Part shown: positions 1 to 62,720 of the stretch, piece by piece | How positions within the stretch are numbered: the first letter of the stretch is position 1 | Layout of the letters: each line of letters opens with the position of its first letter | Assembly (NCBI RefSeq): GCF_036324505.1 | Contig: NC_086370.1 | Location: forward strand, 19,706,290-19,770,289 | Source: Eleginops maclovinus | Taxonomy: Eukaryota; Chordata; Actinopteri; Perciformes; Eleginopidae | Direction of reading: 5' to 3' | Length of the DNA: 64,000 nt | Notes under the pieces: generated by a model | Seen by the model: the letters and a program-made list of their open reading frames with translations, nothing else | Database searches by the model: none | Told to the model about the DNA's origin: nothing | Made by a program: the position numbers and the translations under genes

Positions 1-1170
1 CCTCTCGCTCTCTCCCTGTCTATGCTTTTAAGACATTCGTAAAAGGAGGCCTTATTGACAAAACAATCGCTCGGCGAGGCTTAAACACTGCCTTTAAAGG
101 GGCATTATTAAATTGCAGGCAGGAAGGGGAGGGGCGGCCAACAAGGGGAAACCTGATGACCTTGCCATCGATTTTTACATCACCGGAGCGTTAGGAGAAC
201 TTAGCGGAGAGATACTGACTGCAGCCGGAGAAAAGGGAAAGTAGAGCAAGAGAGATGTTTTATTTGTTCCGCTTGGAGCTTTTAGCTGATGCCCTTGCAG
301 AGTCGTTTACAATGTGTGAGTAGCTAAAGGCTCATATTGTTTAAAGACACTTAGAATAAACTAATCATTCAGAGGCTCTCTGGTGTCTGAACCAGACAGC
401 AGGTTTGCTATGAACAAGATTCATATTCTGCTCATTTTCAGGTCGATTTTTGCTTTAAAGTTCAAAACGCTCTTTATTTTTCTCATCCTGCCTGTGATGC
501 AGCACCTCTTTTCACCCTCTGTCTGAAACCAGAGCCCAGTCTGCTCTGATTGGTTAGTTGGCTGAAAGATGTCCCGCCCCTTATCACGCACACTGTGTTG
601 GAGCGCTAGCTAATAAAAGTGTTACATATGTCAATTTGTCTTGAGGGAACTTTGGGATGTTAGCATTTGCAGAATATTTACATGCTACATAAAATATGAG
701 AAAAATACGATATAACGCCACAAAACCCCCAAAAGAAGTCCTAATTAAATCTATTGCATGATACAATCGTTAATATCCAGATTGCATTCTGGAAAATACA
801 TTTGGAGGAGTAAAATATGGCTACGGATATATATGGATTTTCTTCCTGGATAATGAATATGAATCCATCACACATGTTTGTAATGTAACTGTCTGTGTGT
901 TCAGTAAAATGAGCTTTTAACTGTGAGTTTAAGAGTGTGTGTGTTTGTCATGTGGGGACTTATCTGCTATGTGTGTGTAGGAACAATACACTCTTATACT
1001 CGTGTTTGTGTACAAACCTGTCCATACCTTCTGTGTGTGACTTGGCATTTCTGTGTGTGTATATAAAGTACAGGCCTCTATGTAGGGACTTGTTCAAGTA
1101 TTTCCATATGGGTGTGTACAGTGTGTGTGTACGTCCTGTATGTACGATTCTGCTGTGAGCACATGCATTA

Positions 1171-1171
<1 letters not shown>

Positions 1172-1252
<81 letters not shown>
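1172..1252. repeat. (CA)n microsatellite, 81 bases
   Basis: Uninterrupted CA run inside a TG/CA-biased flank (930-1170). Confidence 0.97.
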
Positions 1253-1254
<2 letters not shown>

Positions 1255-1500
1255 TTCCCATTCAAATTGAGATTCCCTGGTGCAGCGTATTCCTGCCAAT
1301 AATTCATGAGTGATCTGAGCCCCCTTGCTGGCCTTTAGCATTTTTATTTAATCTGCTGAGCCCTACCGCGTGCTCACTCATCAATAATACACACCGACAT
1401 GTGTGTTAACACATCTATGGTGTGTGTGAGTGCGCGCGTAGGCAGAGACAGTATGTGGGTGTAGGAGTGTGTGAAGGAAATCACATAAGTCAAGAGATTA

Positions 1501-1520
1501 TGTGTGTGTGTGTGTGTGTG
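1501..1520. repeat. (TG)10
   Basis: Short pure TG run. Confidence 0.95.
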
Positions 1521-1814
1521 AGTCAGACAGAGAGAGGAACATGTGACAGGACTGTGCTGTGTGTCAGTCAGACATGTTTTCATTGTGTTGGGACAACAAA
1601 CAGAAAGGACCCGTGGTTCATCCACGGCCATTCGACATCAATCCAACGCCGATGGCCAGCATCTGACCGTGAAACGCGCTGCCTCTAAGTGTTTTATGCT
1701 TTCTGAAGTCCTTGATGTCACAGTTATAGACCGGATTCGATGCAAGGGAACGCATGAGAAAATGTGTGTGTGTGTGTGTATCACTCTGAGGGAATTTAGA
1801 CATGCATGCATGCA

Positions 1815-1816
<2 letters not shown>

Positions 1817-1890
<74 letters not shown>
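1817..1890. repeat. (TG)n microsatellite, 74 bases
   Basis: Pure TG run, preceded by ATGCATGCATGCA and followed by GAGCGAGCGAGAG. Confidence 0.97.
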
Positions 1891-1892
<2 letters not shown>

Positions 1893-2057
1893 CGAGCGAG
1901 AGTGTGTTCATCAACAGCAGAATCACAGCTAGGGAAATTGACTTCACCAAATCAGTGGGTCAGGAGGTAACATCACCGGGGGTTGCCATGGAGACACCCA
2001 ATGACGGGGCTTCCCGACCGGCAACACGCCTGCGAAATGGCAGTTCCCCTAACGTAA

Positions 2058-2250
2058 CCTCTCCTATCTCTCTTTCTCTCCCTGATTGTTTCACCATCCT
2101 CCTTCCTCTCACCCTTTTTTCCTCTCCTTTATCTTCCTCCCTGCTCCTCTTCTTCATCATTCTCTCTTTCTCTCCATGTCTTTGTCTTCATCTCTCTGTC
2201 ACCCCATCTTTATTGTTTTCCTACTCAATCACCCTTCCACGCTTCACTGT
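2058..2250. repeat. Pyrimidine-rich (CT) tract
   Basis: Plus strand dominated by C and T words (TCTCTTTCTC, CTCCTTCCTC); not a strict tandem repeat. Confidence 0.75.
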
Positions 2251-2313
2251 ACCGCTCGCCCGCTCTAACAACCGTGCATGGAAATTTGCCTCTGGACAAG
2301 TGTGCACGCACGT

Positions 2314-2316
<3 letters not shown>

Positions 2317-2387
<71 letters not shown>
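2317..2387. repeat. (CA)n microsatellite, 71 bases
   Basis: Pure CA run. Confidence 0.97.
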
Positions 2388-2390
<3 letters not shown>

Positions 2391-2477
2391 TATACAACAA
2401 AATGTGAGGGGGCAGCGGGATCCCAGCATGCAGGGTTTAACAGCTAATACCCCTTAGATTAACCACCCCCGGTTCCC

Positions 2478-2484
<7 letters not shown>

Positions 2485-2555
<71 letters not shown>
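2485..2555. repeat. (CA)n microsatellite, 71 bases
   Basis: Pure CA run, about 100 bases after the previous one. Confidence 0.97.
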
Positions 2556-2558
<3 letters not shown>

Positions 2559-2628
2559 AACGTCTTCCACACACCGAGATTAACCTCCCACGATTTACAC
2601 AGTGTGTGTTGGTCATGCATAAGTACGT

Positions 2629-2654
2629 ACACACACACACACACACACACACAC
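2629..2654. repeat. (CA)n, 26 bases
   Basis: Pure CA run. Confidence 0.95.
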
Positions 2655-2867
2655 CTTCAGGGTGCGTTGCTATCCCGCTACCAATAAACACAGAATGAGA
2701 GCACAGTGAGCCTTAAGTGACCAAGCTACTGTTCATGTGACTGACTCACACACACACACACACAGCTTTATCTCAGCTGTAGTTATTGATCCCCAGTGGA
2801 TTTCAGAGGGGTCACGTGATTTGATAACCTCTATAGGATTCCCTATGGTCAGAAGGCTTTTTCCTCC

Positions 2868-2972
<105 letters not shown>

Positions 2973-3299
2973 CTTATGCATGTCCAACATGCATAAGTGT
3001 GTGTGTACATGATTTTTGGCCCGGTATAAAATGAATTCTCCATAGACTGATACACCATACCCTAATCTGATGTCTGTCTGTCTCAGAGGTCTCAGATTGA
3101 ACAATGGATGGGAATAATGTTAACATGATTAGACTGCTGGTAATGGGGATTTATCATGTCTCATCTCGTTCTCTTCTCTCTCCTTATCTTCCTCTCCTTT
3201 CTTTTCATCTATTTTTCACTCCGTCTGGCTCTTTGACTCTCCCTCTCCTTCTGCGGCTCTTTGCCTTTCTGCAGTCTCCACTTTCATGCCCGTACCTAG

Positions 3300-3860
3300 C
3301 AACTAACTGATACTTTCAAGGATTATTTTAAGGGCTGCTCAGATCAAACACCCTCCGCCTGGACCCTGCCTCAGCTACCTAGACTGCAGCCCCTTTAATT
3401 AGACATGGCTAATAACACTAAGCATGTGCTGATAGCCATCTCTCTGATAAGACTAGCTGCACAAGGACATAGGGCCCCTTTCTACCTTTTCACAGTGCTA
3501 CCTAAGGTTAAAACGGCTAGTTAGCAACGTTATTTTATGGCTCCGGCCAGCCGTGCTCGTGCCCAATTAACAGGCCTGGTTGGGACTTACAGAGCATTAA
3601 TTTGCAAAAAGCAAGATAGGAATCAGGCTGTGATCTTCCCGGCCCGGCTCCTTGCTAACAAGGACAACTTAAAATGCAAAATGCATAATAAAAAAGGACT
3701 AAATTATAAAGTGTAAAAAGAATATATGGTCTGTGGACAACCAATAAAATGATCTTAAACAGATTAATGAGCAGCCGATAATGAGCAGCTGCTGCCATAA
3801 TGCGATGCCAAAACTAACTGCACATTTGGGTAATTTTTGTTTAATAATTTAGGTTTACAG
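3300..3860. promoter_or_regulatory. Candidate conserved non-coding element, intron 9
   Basis: About 550 bases of unique, repeat-free sequence between microsatellite-rich DNA and an AT-rich flank. It has many homeodomain-type cores (TTTAATTAGAC near 3396, CCAATTAACAG near 3564, GCATTAATTTGC near 3594) and GATAAG at 3447. This texture is typical of developmental enhancers. It needs a cross-species alignment. Confidence 0.35.
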
Positions 3861-4245
3861 CTGCAATTTCATCCGTCTTTTAAATGTCATTTGGAGAACA
3901 AATATGACATTGTTAATGGCTAACTATCTCTGAAGTTTGTGGCTCTTTTTTCCCCTTTTTTTTTTTAGAAGAGGACAGCAGAAGAGAGACAGGATAAAGA
4001 AGAGCAAGAGGACAAAGTGGTACAAGTCACACCAAATGTACTTTAAACTAGCTTCATTGTCTATACGGTTCATAAATTGGGATAAATGTTGAATGAGATG
4101 TTCACCAACCAATTTAAACAAATGTCATTCACAGTAAAAGCTGCTACAAAAAGACAAACACACCAAAATAAACCAAAGCAAACCCATATAATTAGTCTCA
4201 GAGCTACCACTTTTTCAGTAATCATTCTTGTATTACTGGAAAAAC

Positions 4246-4291
4246 ATCTAATAAAATCATCCAACTTGCATGTCGGATGATTTTATTAGAT
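4246..4291. repeat. Perfect inverted repeat, 17-base arms, 12-base loop
   Basis: The left arm ATCTAATAAAATCATCC (4246-4262) and right arm GGATGATTTTATTAGAT (4275-4291) are exact reverse complements around a 12-base loop. Pairing continues imperfectly outward (CTGGAAAAAC against ATTTTCAG, and CTACCA against TGGTAG). It could be a hairpin RNA, the remnant of a fold-back MITE, or cruciform-prone DNA. Confidence 0.85.
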
Positions 4292-4555
4292 ATTTTCAGA
4301 TGGTAGTTTGACTCTTAATTAACATGGATGCTCATGTTTGGGCTGAGTTTGGGCTGTTGGTGTGGAAAATCACTCCAGGCCATATCTCTTTAGACGGATT
4401 GATCTAGGTGAGGATGATTCGGTAAGTGGTGTGTGTGTGCATAGGATAGAAAATAGGGGTGGAGTGCAGGCATTAAATCCAATCATTAAGAACTTGGATA
4501 GCCTCGGGGCGCAAACCCCTTAAAATCGACTGCATGTAAACTCTGAAATGACTCA

Positions 4556-56630
<52,075 letters not shown>

Positions 56631-56942
56631 AACCCTCCTGACTCCCTTGGTCGTCCTTTCAGTTTAGATAAATCCCCTCTGAGGCCAGGGTGGAGACAAA
56701 ATGAAGAAAGAAAATCCAAATAAATGAGAAGATGTTTCAGCAACAAAATCCCGTATGCCTCTTCTTCCACGGAACGGTGAAGCCAGCCCCTGCTTTCTGC
56801 GCAAGTTTAGCCCAGGCGCGGCGAATAGGTCCTCGGCTATCCTCGGGGCAGCGGCAGCCAGGCTCCTTTTCCGAAACCAGGAGGAAAATAAAACAGCCCC
56901 TCAAACAAAAGTGGCGACTCTCATGGCTTTTTGTCACTCCGC

Positions 56943-56952
56943 CTGTCAGTCA
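56943..56952 (-). promoter_or_regulatory. Pbx/Meis-like composite site TGACTGACAG
   Basis: The minus strand reads TGACTGACAG, one base from the well-known PBX-MEIS/PREP composite TGATTGACAG and containing the full TGACAG MEIS half-site. It lies about 310 bases upstream of the meis1 start codon, in the meis1 orientation. Autoregulation by Meis/Pbx is a reasonable inference; the decamer alone is not proof. Confidence 0.4.
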
Positions 56953-57204
56953 AAACGCGAGGGCTTGTCAAAAGTACCGGATGAATGATGGTCCGACGCG
57001 CGTCTCCACGGGATCGGCACCAGCTAAATGTTAATGGTCACAATCACAGTCAAAAAATAAAGCAGCTCTCCTCTGGTTTTCTTTGATCACTCTCGGCTCC
57101 CGGCTTGATTTTCTTATGCAAAAGCGTCTAGAGGAGATCAAGAGGAGGTGGGGTGATAATTCTGGCTTAGGCTTTTCTTAAAGGAGCCACGATCGATGCT
57201 GTGC

Positions 57205-57257
57205 ATGTGTGTATATATATGTGTGTGTATGTGTGTGAGTGCGTGTGTATGCGTGAG
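57205..57257. repeat. Imperfect TG/TA repeat in the meis1 5' region
   Basis: GTGTATATATATGTGTG-type sequence about 600 bases upstream of the meis1 ATG. Confidence 0.85.
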
Positions 57258-58089
57258 CCGCCTGCCCGTTTGTGTACAATGGATGTGTGTGTTGAGCTGA
57301 GGAGGAGCGGAGGATCTGGACCAGACTGCTGAAACCCGGAAGTAGTGGTGGCCATAACAGGTCGCGTCTTACACAACGCACCGGGCTGCAGCAAGTCGTG
57401 CGGAGAGGAGGGGGGGTGGGAGGACCCTGCGAGACCGCGAGCTGCAACAACACGGGCATAAACAGCGAATACACACCTTTGACTCCGGCTTCATGTCTCT
57501 TTCTCTGAATCTGAATTTACTTCTCACTCTGGAAGTGTCTGAAAATACCGAAACAATCTGTGTTTATCTGGATTTACGCGCAGCCACCTATAAACAGTTT
57601 ATTAACGACCTGCTTTCAACTCTGATGTGAGATATTGTCAGGTATGTTTTCCAGAGCTACTATGGTTGGATTTGTAAAATAGGGCTGGATTCGACTTTGT
57701 ATGTATTCCTATTTATAAAAATACGTTACATGTAGTTAATTAAATCAGATTTCAAGTCATGTTAAGCTTCTGTCAACAGCATGTCTGCATGATATCCACA
57801 GTGGAGGCTGGAGCCAGACACAGTTTGGACTCAGTTTTCACTTCAAAACACTCTTTTTACTCCGTAACATACATAATGTTAAATATTGGAAATGTACATT
57901 ATAAACAGCTTGGTAAAATGACAAATTCCATACAGAAAAAGACAACATACAACTTCCTTCAAGGAATTATGAATCAGTGTTTATATTTATTTTCAACAAA
58001 GGGATGTAATATGTGTACAATAAGTAATAAGTCCACATCCTGACATTGGGATCATCCTAGAAGCTGAAATAAGTCTAAATAACAGTTCA

Positions 58090-58260
58090 TATGTCGTCCG
58101 TCCCTCTCCCCCACAGCAGCGCTGAATGGGTCGCTCCAGTCTGCCCTGGCTGTCCAATGGCAGAGAGGCTCTGGGATGGGAGCCCCCTATTGGCTCCCCT
58201 CATGATCGATTCGGGGCTGATTGATCGGTTTTAGGCCACATTTGCGTCGAGGCACAAACA
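58090..58260. promoter_or_regulatory. Upstream CCAAT/CpG segment with Hox-Pbx-like site
   Basis: GC-richer island in AT-rich surroundings. It carries CCAAT at about 58154 and an inverted CCAAT (ATTGG) at about 58190, a GATCGAT, and TGATTGAT at 58218-58225, which matches the HOX-PBX composite TGATNNAT. It lies about 1.6 kb upstream of the meis1 start codon. It could be a distal promoter or enhancer; no transcription start can be read from sequence. Confidence 0.35.
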
Positions 58261-58846
58261 AAACATCGTCTGCGAATAGTAAAACACACTCTGTGGTTTC
58301 TGAAAACGTTTACATGCTGTAAATTTAATGAAATAGAGAATATTTTATACATTTATAGATATAGATATAAACCAAGACATCTCTCTCCCTCGTTCCATCT
58401 ACCTCTCACACACACATTTCCACATCTCTAACTTCATTAACAACTTCCAAGTGCACACACTCTGACTAAATGACTCAAAACCAAACAGAGTTAACACTTA
58501 CATTAAGATATTTACAACGTTCTTCTCTCCACAGAAGTTATGATTTCAACTTCTGTCTCTTTATAATTAACATTTCACGGTTTGCAGAGCAGAGGTTGTA
58601 AAAGTTTGGTCAAATATTGATGAGCTTTAATTTGTGGAGGGGGAAACTTATAGATTCTCCAGTAATTTCAGGAATACGTAATGATATCGTTGAGTAATGT
58701 GTGGATGTAAATTAACAAAATAGTTTGGATTTACAACGTTAACTCGTTATATTTCATTCTTCACTGGCATATAAAGGCGAAGAAATCTTATTTAATTTAG
58801 TCATTCAATATTTTTTTAATTAAGAAAAGAGCATAACTGCCTCAAC

Positions 58847-58854
58847 ATTTGCAT
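58847..58854 (+). promoter_or_regulatory. POU octamer ATTTGCAT
   Basis: Exact consensus octamer in AT-rich upstream DNA. One exact octamer is expected by chance about every 30-60 kb on two strands, so on its own it is weak. Confidence 0.25.
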
Positions 58855-59299
58855 CAAATATTTATGTCATAGTTCATGGCATATGCAGTCTTGTAAAAAC
58901 GGGGTAAATTACGTGGGTAGATTAAGTTTCAAGGTAATACGCTGAGGGATTTCCAGAATATTTTTCTGGATTTTTGTTTGTTTTGATGGTTGTTTTCCAC
59001 AAGATGATCCTCGACTACTGTTCATTTATTTCTCAGCCCGTCACAGGTGAAGTGAGTAAAAGGTAATGTCTAAAAGAGCCACATTATCTCCTGATTATGC
59101 TCATAAGGTGTTGCTGCTCGGTGACAGCCTGTTTGAAGTTTTTTTCTTTTTTTTCGTGCAGCGTGTCCACTCATCGATCATCTGCCCCCGGTGCCAGAAA
59201 CGGTGTCATAACACGATAATGCGGCTTCACACATTCTGCGGTGATTCCTGTGGTAAAGCCCGAGCGGTGGGATCCGAGGAGACACATTTACAAGCATAA

Positions 59300-59459
59300 A
59301 ATTACTATCAAAGCCTCGTGCAGTCCGGCCAGCGACGCTCCTGGGCGCGGACAGCAGAGGAGCCACGAAGCCGCGCAGGACGCACGGACTTTACTTTTAC
59401 GCAGAGATTCCGGATCAAATAATAAACTGGGCTTGGGTCGAGTTGTCAATTAATTATTG
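59300..59459 (+). other. Candidate non-coding first exon of a divergent transcript
   Basis: A CpG-rich stretch (several CCGG, GCGCGG and CGCGC groups between 59325 and 59380) is followed by TTATTG and a strong GTGAGTATG donor beginning at 59460. It is on the opposite strand to meis1, about 2.7 kb upstream of its start codon. Antisense or divergent non-coding RNAs are annotated at human MEIS1. The left boundary is a guess. The open frames across it resemble no known protein. Confidence 0.25.
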
Positions 59460-59739
59460 GTGAGTATGAACTCTATTTTTTTCATTATCTTCTATTTTAT
59501 GGCATATTAAATAATTAAAAAGCATATTATTGTCACTGATATTTTCCTAAAGGGACGTTATTTTTAAGAAGCTGCTGTTTGAATCCACTTTCAGAGAAAT
59601 GTGTGGGTTTAGTGAAACGTAAACAGGATTATATAGCTCACTAGACCACAAGGCACAGTAAAATTTAGAGGGTCATTGAGAAAAAGCAAAGCTACATTAA
59701 CATGAAAGGAGACCACATCAACGCCTGACCACTGTAAAA

Positions 59740-60040
59740 TAACTACAATGGCATTATAAAGCAATTAAGCTACCTCAATTAGCGTCTATAAAAGCAAACT
59801 GCAGCTCCACTTTCTCTCCTGGAGTTGCTCTTTCGTGAGGGTCAGCGCATTTTGGCATCCTGAAAGAGAGCAGGGGGGCAAATACCGTCATTTCTGTTTA
59901 ATCCGCTTTGCAATGACGGTAATGCTTTCAGTCGTTCCAATAAAATCAGCAGGTATTACTTTCAAACGGCTGAATGTAAATTGACAGCGTGTTTGACTGC
60001 CGAAACAAATGGACGTGTTATTAGACGGCCTGTGCGCCGT
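59740..60040. promoter_or_regulatory. Candidate conserved non-coding element upstream of meis1
   Basis: Mixed-composition unique sequence with TCAATTAGCG, a direct pair of TGACGGTAAT-like words (59884-59889 inverted and 59912-59921) and ATTGACAG (Meis half-site) near 59980. It directly abuts the tandem duplication. Called by eye only, with no alignment. Confidence 0.25.
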
Positions 60041-60535
60041 GACCTGTGCTGTTAGGAGACAAAGACAAGTTACAGCCTTTATGCTGCTTTAAAACACACA
60101 AAGCTTAAGATGTGTAATGTTACAAATTCCTTTCTTAGCTCTCTTTGGGTTATTTTAAGGTCAGAGGATGATGCATGTTACTTAAATACATCAACTTTTT
60201 TAAAGTAAAGGAAATAAATGATACATAAAGACAACATCTCGATGGTCAGAGGGGGATTTCTGCCTGTCTGTTGCTGTTGGGAGACAAACAGCTTTTATGT
60301 TGGCTTAAAAAACACAAAGCCTAGAATGTGTATTGCTATTTTAAGTCTCTGTAAGTTATTTTTAGGTCAGAAAACGTTCTAATAAATAATGCAAATGAGA
60401 ATATTAATTTAAATACCTGCATTTTTCAAAGTAAAACAAATAAATGCTAGATTAGGAAAACATCTCCCTGGTTACAGAGACCTTGTCTTTGTGATTTCTG
60501 CCTGTCTGTTGCTGTTTGGAGAAACATGGAGCAAC
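60041..60535. repeat. Diverged tandem duplication, period about 225-238 bases, about 2.2 copies
   Basis: Three landmarks recur in order. The GTTAGGAGAC end at 60051-60060 aligns with GTTGGGAGAC ending 60285 and with GTTTGGAGAA ending 60523. An ACACACAAAGCTTA-AATGTGTA-type block near 60092 aligns with AAACACAAAGCCTA near 60308. A TTATTTTAAGGTCAG block near 60150 aligns with TTATTTTTAGGTCAG near 60357. The CTGCCTGTCTGTTGCTGTT head is shared exactly by copies 2 and 3 (third partial). Copies 1 and 2 differ at many positions, so this is an old duplication. No transposon ends were seen. Confidence 0.8.
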
Positions 60536-62339
60536 TGTCTGCAGCCCGGGGAGTCAAACTGAGGTCAAACTTTTTGCAACCCCGCAGCTCTGCGCCAAAA
60601 CGTGTTGGGATCCGCAAAGCGAGCCTCTCTGCTTCGAGTCGCTGCTGCAGCACAGATAGACCTGCTGCACAGCTTTCACAGCTCCTCTAATTATATGAAA
60701 CTATAGTATATTATCGCCTGTCAGAATATCCAGCAGGATTCATTTAGGAGCAGGGAGCTCCGGGCTGAAATTATTCAGACAGAAGAAGTTTGTACAAGCA
60801 AATCATTTCTCTCACCTCGGAGATTTATTTTAGTGTAATGAGCTAAAAGATAGTATTCAGTGTCATATTAGAAAGGTGCGTTTTATAGTCTGATCCTATC
60901 GTTTACACACTAGTATTAACAGGTAAATGAAGTGTCTGAAATTATTCTAAAAGCATGATTAGGCGTGTTCTTTTATTTATTGCTTTAAGAAAGTTTGAGG
61001 ATTTAAAAAAGCTAAATATTAGCTTCAATATTCGGGAGAATTATCAACAAACGACTTGATAATTGGACTTTTGTATAATAGTGTAAGAGAATATAAACGC
61101 AATAATAGTGTCTTAATATTAAATATAATACACGAAGTAAGTTCGCTTTTTTCATTTTTATCAAGGGTAACGCTTTCCTCTGGGACTTTTCCCCACTGCT
61201 GTTTATCCCAAATGTGAACGTTGCTCACACACATTAATGCTTAATCATGTGCGCCTCCTACCGGACGTGTTGGGAATTACACCAGATGCAGAAAGACAGA
61301 ACAGTCCTGCTCACGTAATTAAGTTAATAAAAAACACATCATGCAATAATAAAAACTGTGATTTTTTGTGTAGCTTTTTACACTTTTATCATCTTCAAGC
61401 TGATTTAAATTCTGAATATTCTGTATTAATTGGTTGTTATATTTGTCATGATTTTTGCTCATGGAAATAATTTGACATACTAATAAAATATATAAAATCC
61501 TGCTTGTCTTTTGGTGTGTTGCCTTTTATTGCCAATGTCTATTTGGCTGTATATTTTTTTATTTGAAGCTAGATTTAAACACGGTGAAGAGAAAGAGGTC
61601 AGCATTTACTATGGAAGTCACATGTGTGTGTTAAGAATAACCTTACAAACATAAACAAAGAAGCAATCAATTCAAAATATGGAAACAATAAAGACTGGAG
61701 TTTTGTGCACAGATAAGACTAGACTAAATGTAACTCCTCTCTTCCAGACTGGTATCCATACATAAAGCATGTAAAAAAACAAGTTATTCACAGCTCTGTT
61801 TGGCTCTGATAGTGTCTCAAAGTATGAAAACCACTTCTGCTTTCTCTCTGAACGCTTCATACGTAGGTGTTACATTAACGTTAACATGTGGATTGATGAT
61901 AAAGAAGCGACTGAACCTGAACAGATCTGAGCGCTGCTGGATGTGACAGCCTCACTGACGTCCCTGCATCACACCTACAGATACATATGTGATGAACAGC
62001 TGCTTTCCTATATGGTGAGAAGTGTGTGAAATTAGATGCACACATATAGTTACAAACATATACATCTCCCCCCCCCCCACACACACACACTGTTATAATA
62101 GCTGCTGAATGCTGCCAGTCAATTTTCACATCTTGCCGCCGGCCACCGGGTCAGCAGCTCCACTTTTACTCTGAAAAGCTGCAGTCTGAATTAACCCCAC
62201 GGATAGATAGAGAGCTCATCACTCCATCACACACACCTCTCTCTCTCTCTGTCTTTCTCCTGCACTCATGTCTCTCTCGCCCTCCCCTCCTAGCAGCATT
62301 TGTCACCGCCGCTATTATTTCAGGTGTGCTAATGGCATC

Positions 62340-62720
62340 GCAGACACTTTTGCTGGGGGAGTGAAAAGGGGAGGATGGAAAACAGAAAAAGATGGAGAGG
62401 ATTCATCATCATCACACAGACGCCCCAAAAAAATCCAGGGGTGAGGGATGTGGGTGAGGGGAGTCACGTGTCGGCCAGTCAGGGTGGAGGTGGAGGGGTG
62501 AGGGTGGCAGTGGGTGAGGATGAGGAGGGGGTTTCTCACACCTCCCTGGGAGACTGTGAATTGATCAGCACCTTAGAGAGAGACAAGGGGAGGAAGTGAG
62601 AAAAAAAAAAAAGCAGAGATGAAGGATGACGATGAGGAGAGAACAAGTGGAAAAAGCTGGGTGTTGGAGCCCGGCTACAAAACCAGGAGGGGGAGCGATA
62701 GTAAGGGGGGAGAGAGGGGA
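62340..62720. repeat. Purine-biased tract
   Basis: Plus strand mainly A and G (GGTGGAGGTGGAGGGG, A12 at 62600-62611), with mixed breaks. Confidence 0.7.

Larger units (their letters stand above)
56631..57480 (-). promoter_or_regulatory. meis1: meis1 5' UTR and proximal promoter region (bounds approximate)
   Basis: Sequence immediately 5' of the meis1 start codon. It is richer in CpG than the introns (clusters at 56800-57030 and 57300-57430) and must contain 5' UTR and probably the main promoter. I see no convincing TATA box or initiator in the minus orientation, so no start site is assigned. It holds a Pbx/Meis-like decamer (56943-56952) and a short TG/TA-rich microsatellite at 57205-57257. 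Confidence 0.55.
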
